Source: an uncultured Methylophilaceae bacterium (GTDB lineage Bacteria > Pseudomonadota > Gammaproteobacteria > Burkholderiales > Methylophilaceae). From it: a DNA stretch of 64,000 bases. Location: NCBI GenBank assembly GCA_903870995.1, contig CAIQFD010000020.1:54851-118850 (forward strand). Direction: 5' to 3'. This document shows, in pieces, positions 1-8,959 of the stretch. The position numbers were made by a program, and so were the translations under genes. Positions within the stretch are counted from its first letter, which is position 1. Each line of letters opens with the position of its first letter. The notes under the pieces are model-generated. The model was not told where the DNA came from. It saw nothing but the letters and a program-made list of their open reading frames with translations, and searched no databases.

Positions 1-942
1 GAACAGGCGCTCACTAATGAATTGATTCCAGCAAAAAAGGAAATCATCAGTGAAAGTATTCGGTATGCACTGGAAGACTTGATTGGCAATACACAGGTTA
101 TTCTTGAAAAACGGGCGCATGGCTTGGTTGAGCAATTAGGTGAGTTACGCAGTCTGCGTGGTAAGAATGTGGATGTGGTTGAGCACATGATCAGCCGTGT
201 TAAGGAAGATAAGGAGAGTTTTGAAAAGGCCTTACAACGTTTTCAGGCTTTACGCAGCGTTTATTCACAGCAGGCCAATACGCTTTTTACCTTATTCGGG
301 ATGGAGACGACCCGCTCGCAAATCAAACAAGCTAAAACACAAATGATGGCAGCAAATTTCACCAAAGATATTCGTGCTGTGATGGATGGTTTTTTTGTTG
401 AGGTGAATAGTCGTTTGACCAATGCAGATGCGCAAATCAATGAAATTAAAAAAATGATGAACGTAATGTACGAGAAGTTTTCGTCTGAGCATGGCTTACG
501 TGAAATGAAGCCGCCTACTTTTCATATTGCCCGATATCAGAAAGAGCTAGCGAAGCTTGAAAGTGTTTATGTTGAGCAATTCAATACGACATTTAATATG
601 ATTGCGTATGAAAAAATGAGTTTGATTGCTAAGTTTTTTGAGACATTGGCAAATCGGGTGTTGTATGTTTTTGATATTGCCAATCAGGATTTGGAAGTTT
701 GGCTTCGTGCAGTGATTTCTCCTATGGAATCGCAAGTGCGAGAACATCAATTGCAATTACGTCGTCGCTTGGAAAGCATTAAGCGCATTCACCAAGCAAC
801 CGATACGTTAGAAGATAGAATTGGTGAGCTTGAAACGATAGAAAAAGGTTTCCATGACCAACTCTCTGAGCTAGAGTCTTTACATCAGCGTATGATAACG
901 CTGTTAGAAGTCGAACATCTTGAAGAAGGATTGGCTGCGTGA
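1..942 (+). CDS. Dynamin-like GTPase, C-terminal part (5' end outside window)
   Basis: The reading frame is open from the first base, so this is the 3' end of a gene that starts upstream. The visible 313 residues are almost entirely helical and rich in Glu, Gln, Lys and Arg, with heptad-like coiled-coil stretches, and one hydrophobic stretch near residues 200-220 (around IAKFFETLANRVLYVF). This looks like the stalk and paddle region of bacterial dynamin-family proteins, which remodel membranes. The GTPase domain would lie upstream and is not visible, so the family call is from overall character only. The stop codon overlaps the GTG start of ccoS (GTGA), so the two are translationally coupled. 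Confidence 0.6.
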   Translation, partial: EQALTNELIPAKKEIISESIRYALEDLIGNTQVILEKRAHGLVEQLGELRSLRGKNVDVVEHMISRVKEDKESFEKALQRFQALRSVYSQQANTLFTLFGMETTRSQIKQAKTQMMAANFTKDIRAVMDGFFVEVNSRLTNADAQINEIKKMMNVMYEKFSSEHGLREMKPPTFHIARYQKELAKLESVYVEQFNTTFNMIAYEKMSLIAKFFETLANRVLYVFDIANQDLEVWLRAVISPMESQVREHQLQLRRRLESIKRIHQATDTLEDRIGELETIEKGFHDQLSELESLHQRMITLLEVEHLEEGLAA

Positions 943-1157
943 GTTTAAGTGCTTTATTTTTTCAGTTGGGTTTGTCAGTTGTCTTTATTGCTTTGGCAGC
1001 TGGCGGTATTTTATGGGCGATTAAAAGTGGACAATACGATGATTTAGATGGCCCAGCCCAGCGAATTTTGATGGATGATGATGACCCAAAGATTCCTTTT
1101 AACCAAAGCAAATCATCTGCTGAACGGGTTGAGCCAGATCAAATCAAACGCAATTAA
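939..1157 (+). CDS. ccoS: CcoS, cbb3-type cytochrome oxidase assembly protein
   Basis: A 72-residue protein with one N-terminal membrane segment (about residues 7-27), then the family signature WAIKSGQYDDLDGPAQRILMD, and an acidic, hydrophilic tail. CcoS is needed to insert cofactors (heme b and copper) into cbb3 oxidase. Length and motif order fit the family. The GTG start at 939 overlaps the TGA of the preceding gene. The rest of the cco locus is expected upstream of the window. Confidence 0.9.
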   Translation: MSLSALFFQLGLSVVFIALAAGGILWAIKSGQYDDLDGPAQRILMDDDDPKIPFNQSKSSAERVEPDQIKRN

Positions 1158-1249
1158 GTTTTTTTTACTTCAGTCTTAGGTTGAAGTGCCTGACTTAAGC
1201 GAATAAACTACTAACTTAGCATTTACTCTTGATTGAAATTGGACATTAT

Positions 1250-1351
1250 ATGAAACAATATTTCACATTCGATAATTTGCCATTGACGATGTTAATCGCT
1301 TTAATCGCATTTGCTTGGTTTAGCGCTTTGTCAGTGATCTTCTTTCACTAA
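1250..1351 (+). CDS. 33-aa single-span membrane peptide (uncharacterised)
   Basis: A short open frame starting MKQYFTFDNLPLTM and continuing with one strongly hydrophobic segment (residues 12-32) to FFH. It lies 92 bases after ccoS and directly before a strong terminator. The Shine-Dalgarno region is weak (TTGGAC). The clean hydrophobic span and position suggest a small membrane peptide, perhaps accessory to the terminal oxidase, but I recognise no family. It could also be a chance frame. Confidence 0.4.
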   Translation: MKQYFTFDNLPLTMLIALIAFAWFSALSVIFFH

Positions 1352-1373
1352 GATTAGGGATTGATTGCCCAAT

Positions 1374-1399
1374 AAAAAAGCTGCCTAGGCAGCTTTTTT
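1374..1399. terminator. Bidirectional Rho-independent terminator
   Basis: The stem AGCTGCC/GGCAGCT is flanked by an A-run on the left and a T-run on the right. It can therefore end both the plus-strand ccoS transcript and the minus-strand rpoH transcript. Confidence 0.9.
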
Positions 1400-1414
1400 A
1401 TTGCTTAAATTTCT

Positions 1415-2293
1415 TTATTGAATATTTGCCGCTAACGCAATTTTCATTTTTTCCATCGCCTTTTGTTCAATCTGACGAATGCGTTCAGCTGAAACGCCAA
1501 ACTCATCGGCCAAATCATGCAAAGTTGAGTTGCTGTCTTGAGTCAGCCAACGCGCTTCAACAATGCGACGGCTCCGTTCATCAAGGCTCGCAAGTGCATT
1601 CGCTAGACCAGTCGTTTGCAAATGTTCTTGCTCTATCGCAGATAGCATTTCTGAAGGTTCTGGATGATCATCCTCTAAATAAGCGATTGGGCTAAAACTA
1701 TCTTCGCTATCATCATCGCTATTACCCTCAAGTGAGATTTCATGGCCACCAAGACGTGACTCCATCTCCAGCACTTCTTCAGGTTTTACTTTTAGCTCGC
1801 GAGCAATATGTGCCACTTCATCTGGTTGAAGGCTGCCAGTGCCAGTTTTCATACTACGTAAATTAAAGAAAAGTTTACGTTGTGCTTTAGTCGTAGCGAC
1901 TTTTACCAAGCGCCAGTTACGCACGATGTATTCATGCATTTCTGCTTTAATCCAATGCATCGCGAACGATACCAAACGGACTCCACGTGTTGGGTCAAAG
2001 CGTTTTACGGCCTTCATAAGGCCAATGTTACCTTCTTGGATTAAATCTGCTTGAGGTAAGCCATAGCCAGAATAGCCGCGCGCAATACTCGCGACTAAGC
2101 GAAGGTGAGAAACAATGAGCGCTTTCGCAGCCTCAAGGTCGTTATTATTCTTGAGGCGTGTTGCGTAGTCCAACTCCTCCTCTGCCGTAAGCACAGGAAA
2201 AGCTTTGATGGTGCGCATGTACTGATCCAAACTATCTAAAGCAGATGGAATCGGTAAACTAAGTGCATTCGTCATGGATTTGCCTTTATTCAT
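1415..2293 (-). CDS. rpoH: RpoH, heat-shock sigma factor sigma-32
   Basis: A 292-residue sigma-70-family protein. Region 2 reads DLIQEGNIGLMKAVKRFDP and continues to SFAMHWIKAEMHEYIVRNWR. It is followed by the RpoH-box segment QRKLFFNLR, which is diagnostic of sigma-32. Region 4 ends with a helix-turn-helix (LADEFGVSAERIRQIEQKAM). It directs RNA polymerase to heat-shock promoters. Met-7 (base 2275) is an alternative start. A CIRCE element lies in the short leader (2304-2330), so HrcA repression is likely in addition to any self-regulation. The upstream gene ends only 48 bases away, so the promoter probably lies inside that gene's 3' end. Confidence 0.97.
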   Translation of the reverse strand: MNKGKSMTNALSLPIPSALDSLDQYMRTIKAFPVLTAEEELDYATRLKNNNDLEAAKALIVSHLRLVASIARGYSGYGLPQADLIQEGNIGLMKAVKRFDPTRGVRLVSFAMHWIKAEMHEYIVRNWRLVKVATTKAQRKLFFNLRSMKTGTGSLQPDEVAHIARELKVKPEEVLEMESRLGGHEISLEGNSDDDSEDSFSPIAYLEDDHPEPSEMLSAIEQEHLQTTGLANALASLDERSRRIVEARWLTQDSNSTLHDLADEFGVSAERIRQIEQKAMEKMKIALAANIQ

Positions 2294-2303
2294 GGTGCCA
2301 ATT

Positions 2304-2330
2304 TTAGCACTCTAGATTAGAGAGTGCTAG
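2304..2330 (-). promoter_or_regulatory. CIRCE element (HrcA operator) in front of rpoH
   Basis: TTAGCACTC, nine bases, then GAGTGCTAG. This matches the CIRCE consensus TTAGCACTC-N9-GAGTGCTAA at 17 of 18 arm positions with the exact N9 spacing. It lies 11-37 bases upstream of the rpoH start. On the minus strand a possible promoter (TTGCGT, 17 bases, TTTAAG) sits just upstream inside the preceding gene, which would place the operator at the start of the transcript. HrcA itself is not in the window. Confidence 0.85.
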
Positions 2331-2341
2331 CCCTTAAAAGT

Positions 2342-2839
2342 TCAGTTAAAACTAAACGCAATGTCTTGGTAGGAGTTGACAGCAATTCCATTTTTTTGGG
2401 CTGGCAGGAATGACATTTCTAAGAGTGTTTTTTCTAGCGCTTCTTGCAGTTGGAAATCTTGCGCCAAAGCATCGAGTCTATCAATTTTTACCACGCGACC
2501 CTCGCTGTTGATATACAAGCGCATTCTGATAGGGAGGCCAGAAATAAAGACGTCATTAAGTTTTGTGTGGTCGATGTTATTGCTTGGAAGCGCTTTCATT
2601 TCTACGTCTTGCTCAGATAAGTAGTCGGTAAGTGGGTCGCTTTGCTTGATTGCTTGATTGCTCTGGGGCTTTTGGCCTGTTTTTTTTGCTGGGGCTTCAG
2701 CCGAATTATGTTTGAACGAAACCAAAAGCGGCCTTTGAATGTGCCTCGTAGGGTTTGCCTTGATGAGATATTGACTCATCAAAACGCCAGTGGCGATATG
2801 AGCCGCCGCGGACAAAACTAATGCAAAGTAAAACTTCAT
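2342..2839 (-). CDS. TonB-like protein (N-terminal anchor, TonB C-like domain)
   Basis: A 165-residue protein with an N-terminal membrane helix containing S-x3-H (SAAAH, residues 10-14), the spacing of the functional Ser/His in TonB. A Lys/Pro/Gln-rich linker follows. The C-terminal domain reads MRLYINSEGRVVKIDRL and ends FLPAQKNGIAVNSYQDIAF, like the TonB C-terminal fold. It may transmit inner-membrane energy to an outer-membrane partner. It follows pilY1 by 29 bases on the same strand, so it may be the last gene of the pilus operon, and its 3' end probably holds the rpoH promoter. The specific partner is unknown. Confidence 0.6.
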   Translation of the reverse strand: MKFYFALVLSAAAHIATGVLMSQYLIKANPTRHIQRPLLVSFKHNSAEAPAKKTGQKPQSNQAIKQSDPLTDYLSEQDVEMKALPSNNIDHTKLNDVFISGLPIRMRLYINSEGRVVKIDRLDALAQDFQLQEALEKTLLEMSFLPAQKNGIAVNSYQDIAFSFN

Positions 2840-2868
2840 GTTCTGGTGATCAATTAATCAAAAATAAG

Positions 2869-5800
2869 CTACTCCGCATTCACTTCTCGCCAATTAAGTA
2901 CTCTGAAGTTGTTTGCTGGGGATACGGTTCTACATTGATTATTTGGACAGGGGTCGGTTGCCGCACTGGTTGAGCCTCCATCAGCATTAAACGAAATCAC
3001 CACGCCCTGATCAAATGGAGCCGTGTTATAAAAGTTGATCAAGTTCACTAGGCCATCAATATGCACATGCTTTTTACCGGCAGGCAATACCGTTTTTCCT
3101 GTGCTGTAGCTAATGCCAAAACCTTCCGCATTGCCTGATGGATTGCAAACATCACTATTGTCTGGAAGATTCTTGGCAAATGAGACTACTCCCGCGCTGA
3201 CCGTAATCGGGGCATTAATTCGGTAAACATTTTTAATTTTTCCAAATTCATCGGTTACAAATCCTAAGTCGATATACCAGCCGAGGTGAGCGCTACTAAC
3301 CGCTAACCCATCTACGTTTGTATTGTTGGATAGGTTATCTCGCGTAGTTGGGCTGGCTGGGGCTGCAAAAAACTTTTGCCGTGCACCATCAATAATCGCA
3401 TAAAAACTTTGTTCTTTATCGCTGGTGATGTCGGCGTCATCTAGCAATCTTCCTGTGCCAATAAAGACAAAACGTCGGCCAGTGTATGCATCAAGCGCAA
3501 GCGCTGGTGCGGTGGTAATTGGCTGTGGTTGCTCAGTGCTAGATTTGAATTGGGCAATCAGTGCTGGCGCCTCGTAAGCATTGGTGGTTGTGGTGTTATT
3601 TAAATCTAGCCGCCATACATTGCCTTGCAAATCGCCAGCATAGACTGCATCAGCCGTGCCGTCTGAAAAGGCATTAACAAAGGCGGAAGCGTGCGCCACG
3701 CCATCCGAGCTGTGGCCGCTTGGCACAGCAATGTCTTGAATAAGGCTGCCATCTTTAGGCTTAATAATAAAAAAGTGGCCTTTGCTATCTGCATTGTTAT
3801 AGCCTGATGTCAGAATAACGACCCAGCCATCTTTTTTAGTTTTTACTATTAACGGCGTGCCATAGCTAAAGCCCAAATTCGGGTGCTTAAACTCCCACAA
3901 TACTTTTGCAGCTAATTTGCTTTCATCTGTAAAACCGCTTGGGTCGGTCATATCCAGCGCGTAATAAGCCTTTCCGCCCTTACCTAAACCGCCCACCAAG
4001 AGGGAATGCCAATCATCTTTGTTCGCACCAAAATTTACATCTTGCACGACAGGCGTTTTGTCCACATAAGCATGATGGCTGTAGCTATCTTTGGCTAAAG
4101 CGGCTAACCCATCTTCATTAGGGGTGGCTGGATTATTAGATCCCTTAAAGAGGGCTTGTGGCACATAAGCAAATAACTCTTTGCCACCAGTCGCACCACC
4201 CGCGAACGCATGCAGCATGCCATCATTCGCCCCAGAATAAATAATGGTAGCGCGGTTTTTATTATTATTTTTAAAAGTGGAGTAGCCGGGATTTGTTGCA
4301 TCGGAATAGCCTGCATTCGGCGCGCCAACCACAATCGGTTGAGGTGCCACAATATCCCCCAGTATTTTTTTGCGGTTGTTGTTGATGACGGTTCTGTTGC
4401 CACGTAAGTAATTCAATACATCGCCTGCACTAAGTGATGCGCCAGCTGCATTTGTGAGCCCGCTCAAATGACTGCTATCTTCACTGGCAAGCTTGTCGAT
4501 TTGGAAAGGAACACCCGTGCATTGTTGTGTTGTGCCTGAGCTGGTGCATTTTGCCGTCGCAATGATACGAGTGCTCGGGGTGTGCGCTTCTAATTTTTCT
4601 GCGGCACTCCATAGTGTGGTCGTGGCCGAAACCAAGCCAGTGTTGACATCAACGCTGGCTTTTTTAGCAACGATGTCCCCTGACCACCCATCTACCTTGT
4701 AAGCACTGGTATAGGCGAAGTCGCCATCAGCAATGTTGGGATTGGTGACGGCGAGTGCGCTTGATGATTTTTCAATGTTAAGCAAAATGTCATCAAACGC
4801 CTTTGTGAGGTTATCCTGCATAAGTTTAGGATCGGTAGCTCTAAAGTAATTGTCTGGGTCATCATCACCGTTTTTATCCCATTGCGATGCGCTTAGCTTT
4901 AGTGGATTGTCGGTGTCGTAAGGCTCAAATTTGCCAGCGGGTAAATCAAAGCCACCGTATTTAGCTGCCAGCCAGAATTGATTTCTCATGCCAGACTCAC
5001 CTTGATTTTTTCTGTCTTGATCGTTTTCTAAGACGTCCAACCAATAAGTTTTTGCAGTTTGTTTTCCAGGTAAATCTGGGCGCATGTCACTAACGTGTAA
5101 ATCGTAAGCTAAACCAGCGATATAAAATCTTCCACCAGTGGATGACCATGGCGTGATTTTTGTACCGAGATTTTTATATATTGTGTAGCCTTGTGCGAGG
5201 CCTATGTAGTTTGTAAATTTATCTGCATTAATCGTTGGGTCGTCCGAAGGTAATGTATCGTCATCAAATCCATCATTTCGGTTCGAGCTTCCTGGGATAT
5301 GTGCATCACTACTGTTCCAAGTGTCACCTAGTCCAATGACAAAGTTTTGTTGGCATGAGTATTGAATAGGGTCATCCCACTTAGCAATTAGCGGGAATTC
5401 ATTTATTTGTTGAGCTGAAGGGTTTGCGCTACTTGCGGTAAGTTTTTTTCCATTGGCAGATTTGTTAAATGGGGCATAGCTACCTTTATTTCTATAGTAT
5501 CTAGAAATTGCATAAAACAATTCACTGACTTCATCGTAGTGCATGTACGCGAAACGCTTATTACTACTAGTACTGAGAGGCTCTCCGAATTTATTTAAGT
5601 AATTGATGACGCCACTATTCGCAACGCTTAAGTTACTGCCCCAGCTATTTTTTGCATCTTCAGATCTTGGGTTGGAATTAAATGTACCTGTCGCTCCATC
5701 CCACTCGGCGTTATCATTTTTTTTATCTATTTTGCCAGGGGCAGGCATCATGGGGCCTAGAGAAGCCATTCTTGCGCGCAATATGCCACCGCTTTGGTAG

Positions 5801-6735
5801 CGATCATCCTGTTTGAGGTGGCCGAAAGCCGCAAAATTCATTTTGAGTGCATTTTTTTGAATCAGGCCTTCAGGTTTTAGGTTGCTGCCATAGGCGACAC
5901 AGTTTTTCTCTTTAAGGCCAGACTTGCAGGCTTGTACGCGTGCAAAAACGCGGAATAAATTATTTTTTGCAGTGTTGGTGTTAGAGTCATTAAGATACTC
6001 ATAAAGTTTATCTTCACTGACCTTGGTGCCACCAGTCGCTGGGGTACTATTGTTAATTGCCTCTGGATATGTGAATGCGCTCGATGGGTCTGCCCCTCCT
6101 GTGAATTTTGCAGCAAAAGCAATTTCATTCCCCCATCCATCGACTTCGGCAATGAGTGGTAGTGGAGGATTGAATTTGAATGGTGTTGCACCTTGCACTA
6201 AGTCTGCTTGAAGAATTCTGTTGAATACATTTTGGCTTTGCCCTGAATTCCATGCTTTTTCTAATACGGTGAAATTTGGCTCGTCAATTACGCGGTAGCC
6301 ACCAGTAAGCACTTGGCGAAATGGATCAATCGCTTGAGTAATTGCCCAGTTCAAAAAGTTGCCACTCCAATGCATGTCAGTTGGATTGCTGTTGCAGGTG
6401 TGATCTTTGCCATCCAGCCCAGATGCCAGCGCCATCGGCTCGAAATATCTTCTTTGGGGGTCTTTGCTACTGTTGTTGTAGTAGTAGCATTTTCTTGGGT
6501 CAAAATAGCCTAAATAGTCCTTCTTAATGTCGTATGTGGAGCTCTTTCCATACGATGGTAGTAATGCCGTTGGATACTCTACCGACAGCGCTAAAGCTAC
6601 ATTACCAGGTACGCTGTAGCTGGTGAACAAGGGCTTGTCGGCTAGTTTTGTCTCGGCACTTGAGACTGGAGCAAAACCTAATGCGCTTAAGATCAGGCAT
6701 TTTGTTGCGATACTCAAAATTTTAGAAATGTTCAT
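2869..6735 (-). CDS. pilY1: PilY1, type IV pilus tip-associated adhesin/assembly protein
   Basis: A 1288-residue secreted protein with a signal peptide (residues 1-27, ending VSSAET). The C-terminal half has the PilC/PilY1 beta-propeller: YSGANDGMLHAFAGG, VGGLGKGGKAYYALD and the later FIGTGRLLDDADI are family hallmarks. An acidic loop DKNGDDDPDNY around residue 635 could bind calcium. PilY1 sits at the pilus tip with the minor pilins, promotes assembly and acts in adhesion. No clear von Willebrand A domain is visible in the N-terminal half. It is the sixth gene of the pilE-fimT-pilV-pilW-pilX-pilY1 run. Confidence 0.95.
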   Translation of the reverse strand: MNISKILSIATKCLILSALGFAPVSSAETKLADKPLFTSYSVPGNVALALSVEYPTALLPSYGKSSTYDIKKDYLGYFDPRKCYYYNNSSKDPQRRYFEPMALASGLDGKDHTCNSNPTDMHWSGNFLNWAITQAIDPFRQVLTGGYRVIDEPNFTVLEKAWNSGQSQNVFNRILQADLVQGATPFKFNPPLPLIAEVDGWGNEIAFAAKFTGGADPSSAFTYPEAINNSTPATGGTKVSEDKLYEYLNDSNTNTAKNNLFRVFARVQACKSGLKEKNCVAYGSNLKPEGLIQKNALKMNFAAFGHLKQDDRYQSGGILRARMASLGPMMPAPGKIDKKNDNAEWDGATGTFNSNPRSEDAKNSWGSNLSVANSGVINYLNKFGEPLSTSSNKRFAYMHYDEVSELFYAISRYYRNKGSYAPFNKSANGKKLTASSANPSAQQINEFPLIAKWDDPIQYSCQQNFVIGLGDTWNSSDAHIPGSSNRNDGFDDDTLPSDDPTINADKFTNYIGLAQGYTIYKNLGTKITPWSSTGGRFYIAGLAYDLHVSDMRPDLPGKQTAKTYWLDVLENDQDRKNQGESGMRNQFWLAAKYGGFDLPAGKFEPYDTDNPLKLSASQWDKNGDDDPDNYFRATDPKLMQDNLTKAFDDILLNIEKSSSALAVTNPNIADGDFAYTSAYKVDGWSGDIVAKKASVDVNTGLVSATTTLWSAAEKLEAHTPSTRIIATAKCTSSGTTQQCTGVPFQIDKLASEDSSHLSGLTNAAGASLSAGDVLNYLRGNRTVINNNRKKILGDIVAPQPIVVGAPNAGYSDATNPGYSTFKNNNKNRATIIYSGANDGMLHAFAGGATGGKELFAYVPQALFKGSNNPATPNEDGLAALAKDSYSHHAYVDKTPVVQDVNFGANKDDWHSLLVGGLGKGGKAYYALDMTDPSGFTDESKLAAKVLWEFKHPNLGFSYGTPLIVKTKKDGWVVILTSGYNNADSKGHFFIIKPKDGSLIQDIAVPSGHSSDGVAHASAFVNAFSDGTADAVYAGDLQGNVWRLDLNNTTTTNAYEAPALIAQFKSSTEQPQPITTAPALALDAYTGRRFVFIGTGRLLDDADITSDKEQSFYAIIDGARQKFFAAPASPTTRDNLSNNTNVDGLAVSSAHLGWYIDLGFVTDEFGKIKNVYRINAPITVSAGVVSFAKNLPDNSDVCNPSGNAEGFGISYSTGKTVLPAGKKHVHIDGLVNLINFYNTAPFDQGVVISFNADGGSTSAATDPCPNNQCRTVSPANNFRVLNWREVNAE

Positions 6736-6768
6736 ACATCACCTTGCTTGATTAGTCTTGATTGCGCG

Positions 6769-7380
6769 CTAAATAGTAAAAATGACTTGAAGAAAAGATT
6801 CGGTGTTGCGCGGCCCGGTGGCGCGAATGCTGATGCGGTAAAGCGACACCATGCCGCCGTTGACTTGCGGGCTATTTGAATTGGTGGGAGAGCCCGTTCC
6901 GCGAATGATGCCGTCTCCCGCCGCATCAATTTGATTAATCGGCACAAAGCCGCCATTGTCTATGCTTGGTGCCCCAGCAGCCAAGCTCATGCGGTCAATG
7001 ATGTAGCGGATAGTAGTGCCAGACTTGGTGTCGATGATATTGTTTGCGTTGTTATCTGCAATGCCAAAAAGCTTGATTGGAAGGCCTTGGGCATTGTTTG
7101 TCTGGATGCTGGCGTAATAGTTGATGTTAGTCTTGTCGTTTGTGCGACTACTCGCTAATTTAAGGTCGCCAGTTTCAAATAGCGCTTTAATTTTCGGCAC
7201 AGCCCGTTCTGCTTGATTGACCACATCTCGCTTAAAAGCGTAATTGCCAGCAAGGATAAGGTTGGTGTCCGTGGAGCGAACTAAGGCAAGGTTTGCTAAC
7301 ATCATAATAACTAAGGCTAGGAGCGTGACTAGTAAAATCACGCCGTTTTGCTTTTGTACGCCAGCTATTTTTTTTTGCAT
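6769..7380 (-). CDS. pilX: PilX, minor pilin-like assembly protein
   Basis: About 203 residues. A short basic leader ends in Gly (QKQNG), followed by the hydrophobic helix VILLVTLLALVIMMLANLAL, the PilX N-terminal pattern without the Glu at mature position 5. The rest is a globular pilin-like domain. Together with PilV, PilW and FimT/FimU it forms the priming tip complex of the type IV pilus. The ATG overlaps the pilW stop (TGATG), so translation is coupled. An in-frame GTG lies one codon upstream. Confidence 0.85.
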   Translation of the reverse strand: MQKKIAGVQKQNGVILLVTLLALVIMMLANLALVRSTDTNLILAGNYAFKRDVVNQAERAVPKIKALFETGDLKLASSRTNDKTNINYYASIQTNNAQGLPIKLFGIADNNANNIIDTKSGTTIRYIIDRMSLAAGAPSIDNGGFVPINQIDAAGDGIIRGTGSPTNSNSPQVNGGMVSLYRISIRATGPRNTESFLQVIFTI

Positions 7381-8561
7381 CACAGCATGAGTCCGTTGCG
7401 TAATGGAATAGCCGTCTCTAGTGCCTTGTAGCGACGGTTGAGCGCATTACTTGGTAGATTTACGGTCACGGCTTGGTCGGTGCCACTAAAAAGCGTGATG
7501 GTTTTGTTGCTTACGACATCTTTTTCAGGGAGTGATGCCTGCATCACGATGCCTATTTTGATGGCCTTGATGGAAGCTAAAGTTGCATTAGCGGCTGACG
7601 TGCCTGCCAGCAATTTGCTGGCTTCATAATCTCCCGTTGGTGTCACCCATGTGAGGCTGGTCGGGTCGCCAACTGTGGTGTAAATGCCGTAAAGCGCGTG
7701 CATTTGGTAAATGCTGTCTGCAAATTGGGATGGGTTGGGTGGAGTGCTATCGGAGCTGGGAAGGCTCAGTAAATCGTATCTAAATAAAGTGCTATTTTCG
7801 CCGACACCAAATAGCTGAAAAGCAGGAGATAAGCCAAGGTTAATGACATGTGAATCGATGTCGAAACTGCTTAAAGCAATGCTATTGATGGTGCTTTGAT
7901 AAAAAGCACCTCCAAGTGGCAGAGTTTTGCTTCCAACTTGGGCTACAAAGCCAGTTTTAACTTGCTCGATCAAGCATGGGCTAATGTTGTTGCTAGGCGG
8001 CTTGGTGATGAGTACCAAAGCCTTTTCGTAAAAGCCAGCCAAATTTGGCAAACTTAGGCTGTCGGTTTGAGGGGCATCATAAAATTTGCTCGCAGTTTCT
8101 GATAGACCGCCGTTGCCCGACATGGTCATAATAATGTCATCGCCTGCTGGGGCGGCACCATCCAAAATAATTACAGGCGCAATGCGGAAATTAGAGGGTG
8201 CATTGCTAAAAGGGGCGGCGAGACTTTTGCTGGCTGGTAATAATGTTGTGCCGTTAAGTGCCGCATTCATTTGGCAACCTAGGGTGTGGTCTATTGCATC
8301 AGTCGTACCTATGCTGGATTTGACGCCTGATAGCAGTCCAGAGCCTGCACTGCGAATAGATTGGTCTAGTTGGTGTAAGGTGTATATCCCAACTTTGTCG
8401 ATGTCGTTGATAGAGGTCGTGGTTCTTTTGCGGCCTTCGTTCACATTGAGCACACCGTATACCGCAAGTGAAACAACAAGACCAATGAGCATAGCAACGA
8501 GCATCTCGACCAAGCTCACGCCTTGCTGGTGTTTTTTAATGGTAAGTCTTGATCGCTTCAT
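7380..8561 (-). CDS. pilW: PilW, minor pilin
   Basis: 393 residues. The prepilin site is QQG/VSLVEMLVAMLIGLVV with Glu at mature position 5, as expected for cleavage and N-methylation by PilD. The large C-terminal domain fits PilW, usually the largest minor pilin. It overlaps pilV by 4 bases and pilX by 1 base, so the three genes form a tightly coupled unit. Confidence 0.9.
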   Translation of the reverse strand: MKRSRLTIKKHQQGVSLVEMLVAMLIGLVVSLAVYGVLNVNEGRKRTTTSINDIDKVGIYTLHQLDQSIRSAGSGLLSGVKSSIGTTDAIDHTLGCQMNAALNGTTLLPASKSLAAPFSNAPSNFRIAPVIILDGAAPAGDDIIMTMSGNGGLSETASKFYDAPQTDSLSLPNLAGFYEKALVLITKPPSNNISPCLIEQVKTGFVAQVGSKTLPLGGAFYQSTINSIALSSFDIDSHVINLGLSPAFQLFGVGENSTLFRYDLLSLPSSDSTPPNPSQFADSIYQMHALYGIYTTVGDPTSLTWVTPTGDYEASKLLAGTSAANATLASIKAIKIGIVMQASLPEKDVVSNKTITLFSGTDQAVTVNLPSNALNRRYKALETAIPLRNGLML

Positions 8562-8947
8562 TGGGTAATCGTCACGCTAGTTTCTAGTTTATTTTGATTG
8601 TCAGCAGATTTTTTGCTGGGGGATTTCCAGGTGATTGTGATGGTCGCAATCCCATTGCTTGTTGCAACGATCCCAGCAGCACTTGGGAGGGATGATGCGA
8701 CTTTTGTTTGCCATGCTGTGATGTCAGCCTTTAATGGGTCGGTCGTGAGGGATGTGGAGTTTCTCAGCCACATTTGTGACACCATGTCATTGGCTAAGCT
8801 CGCTGCAATTGTTCGGTCGCCAGCATTGACCGAGTTTTGTGTGGAGATGGCTTGCAGGGCGACCAAGCCCAAAACCCCAACTGAAAACAGCAAAATTGCA
8901 ATCAGCGCTTCAATCAACATCATGCCAGCTTGTTGTTTTAAGGGCAT
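8558..8947 (-). CDS. pilV: PilV, minor pilin
   Basis: 129 residues with the prepilin cleavage motif QQAG/MMLIEALIAILLFSVGVLGL, Glu at mature position 5 and the FSVGVLGL stretch typical of PilV. The protein is shorter than many PilV proteins but ends naturally. It is located 12 bases after fimT and overlaps pilW. Confidence 0.9.
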   Translation of the reverse strand: MPLKQQAGMMLIEALIAILLFSVGVLGLVALQAISTQNSVNAGDRTIAASLANDMVSQMWLRNSTSLTTDPLKADITAWQTKVASSLPSAAGIVATSNGIATITITWKSPSKKSADNQNKLETSVTITQ

Positions 8948-8959
8948 CTTGAAATTTCC

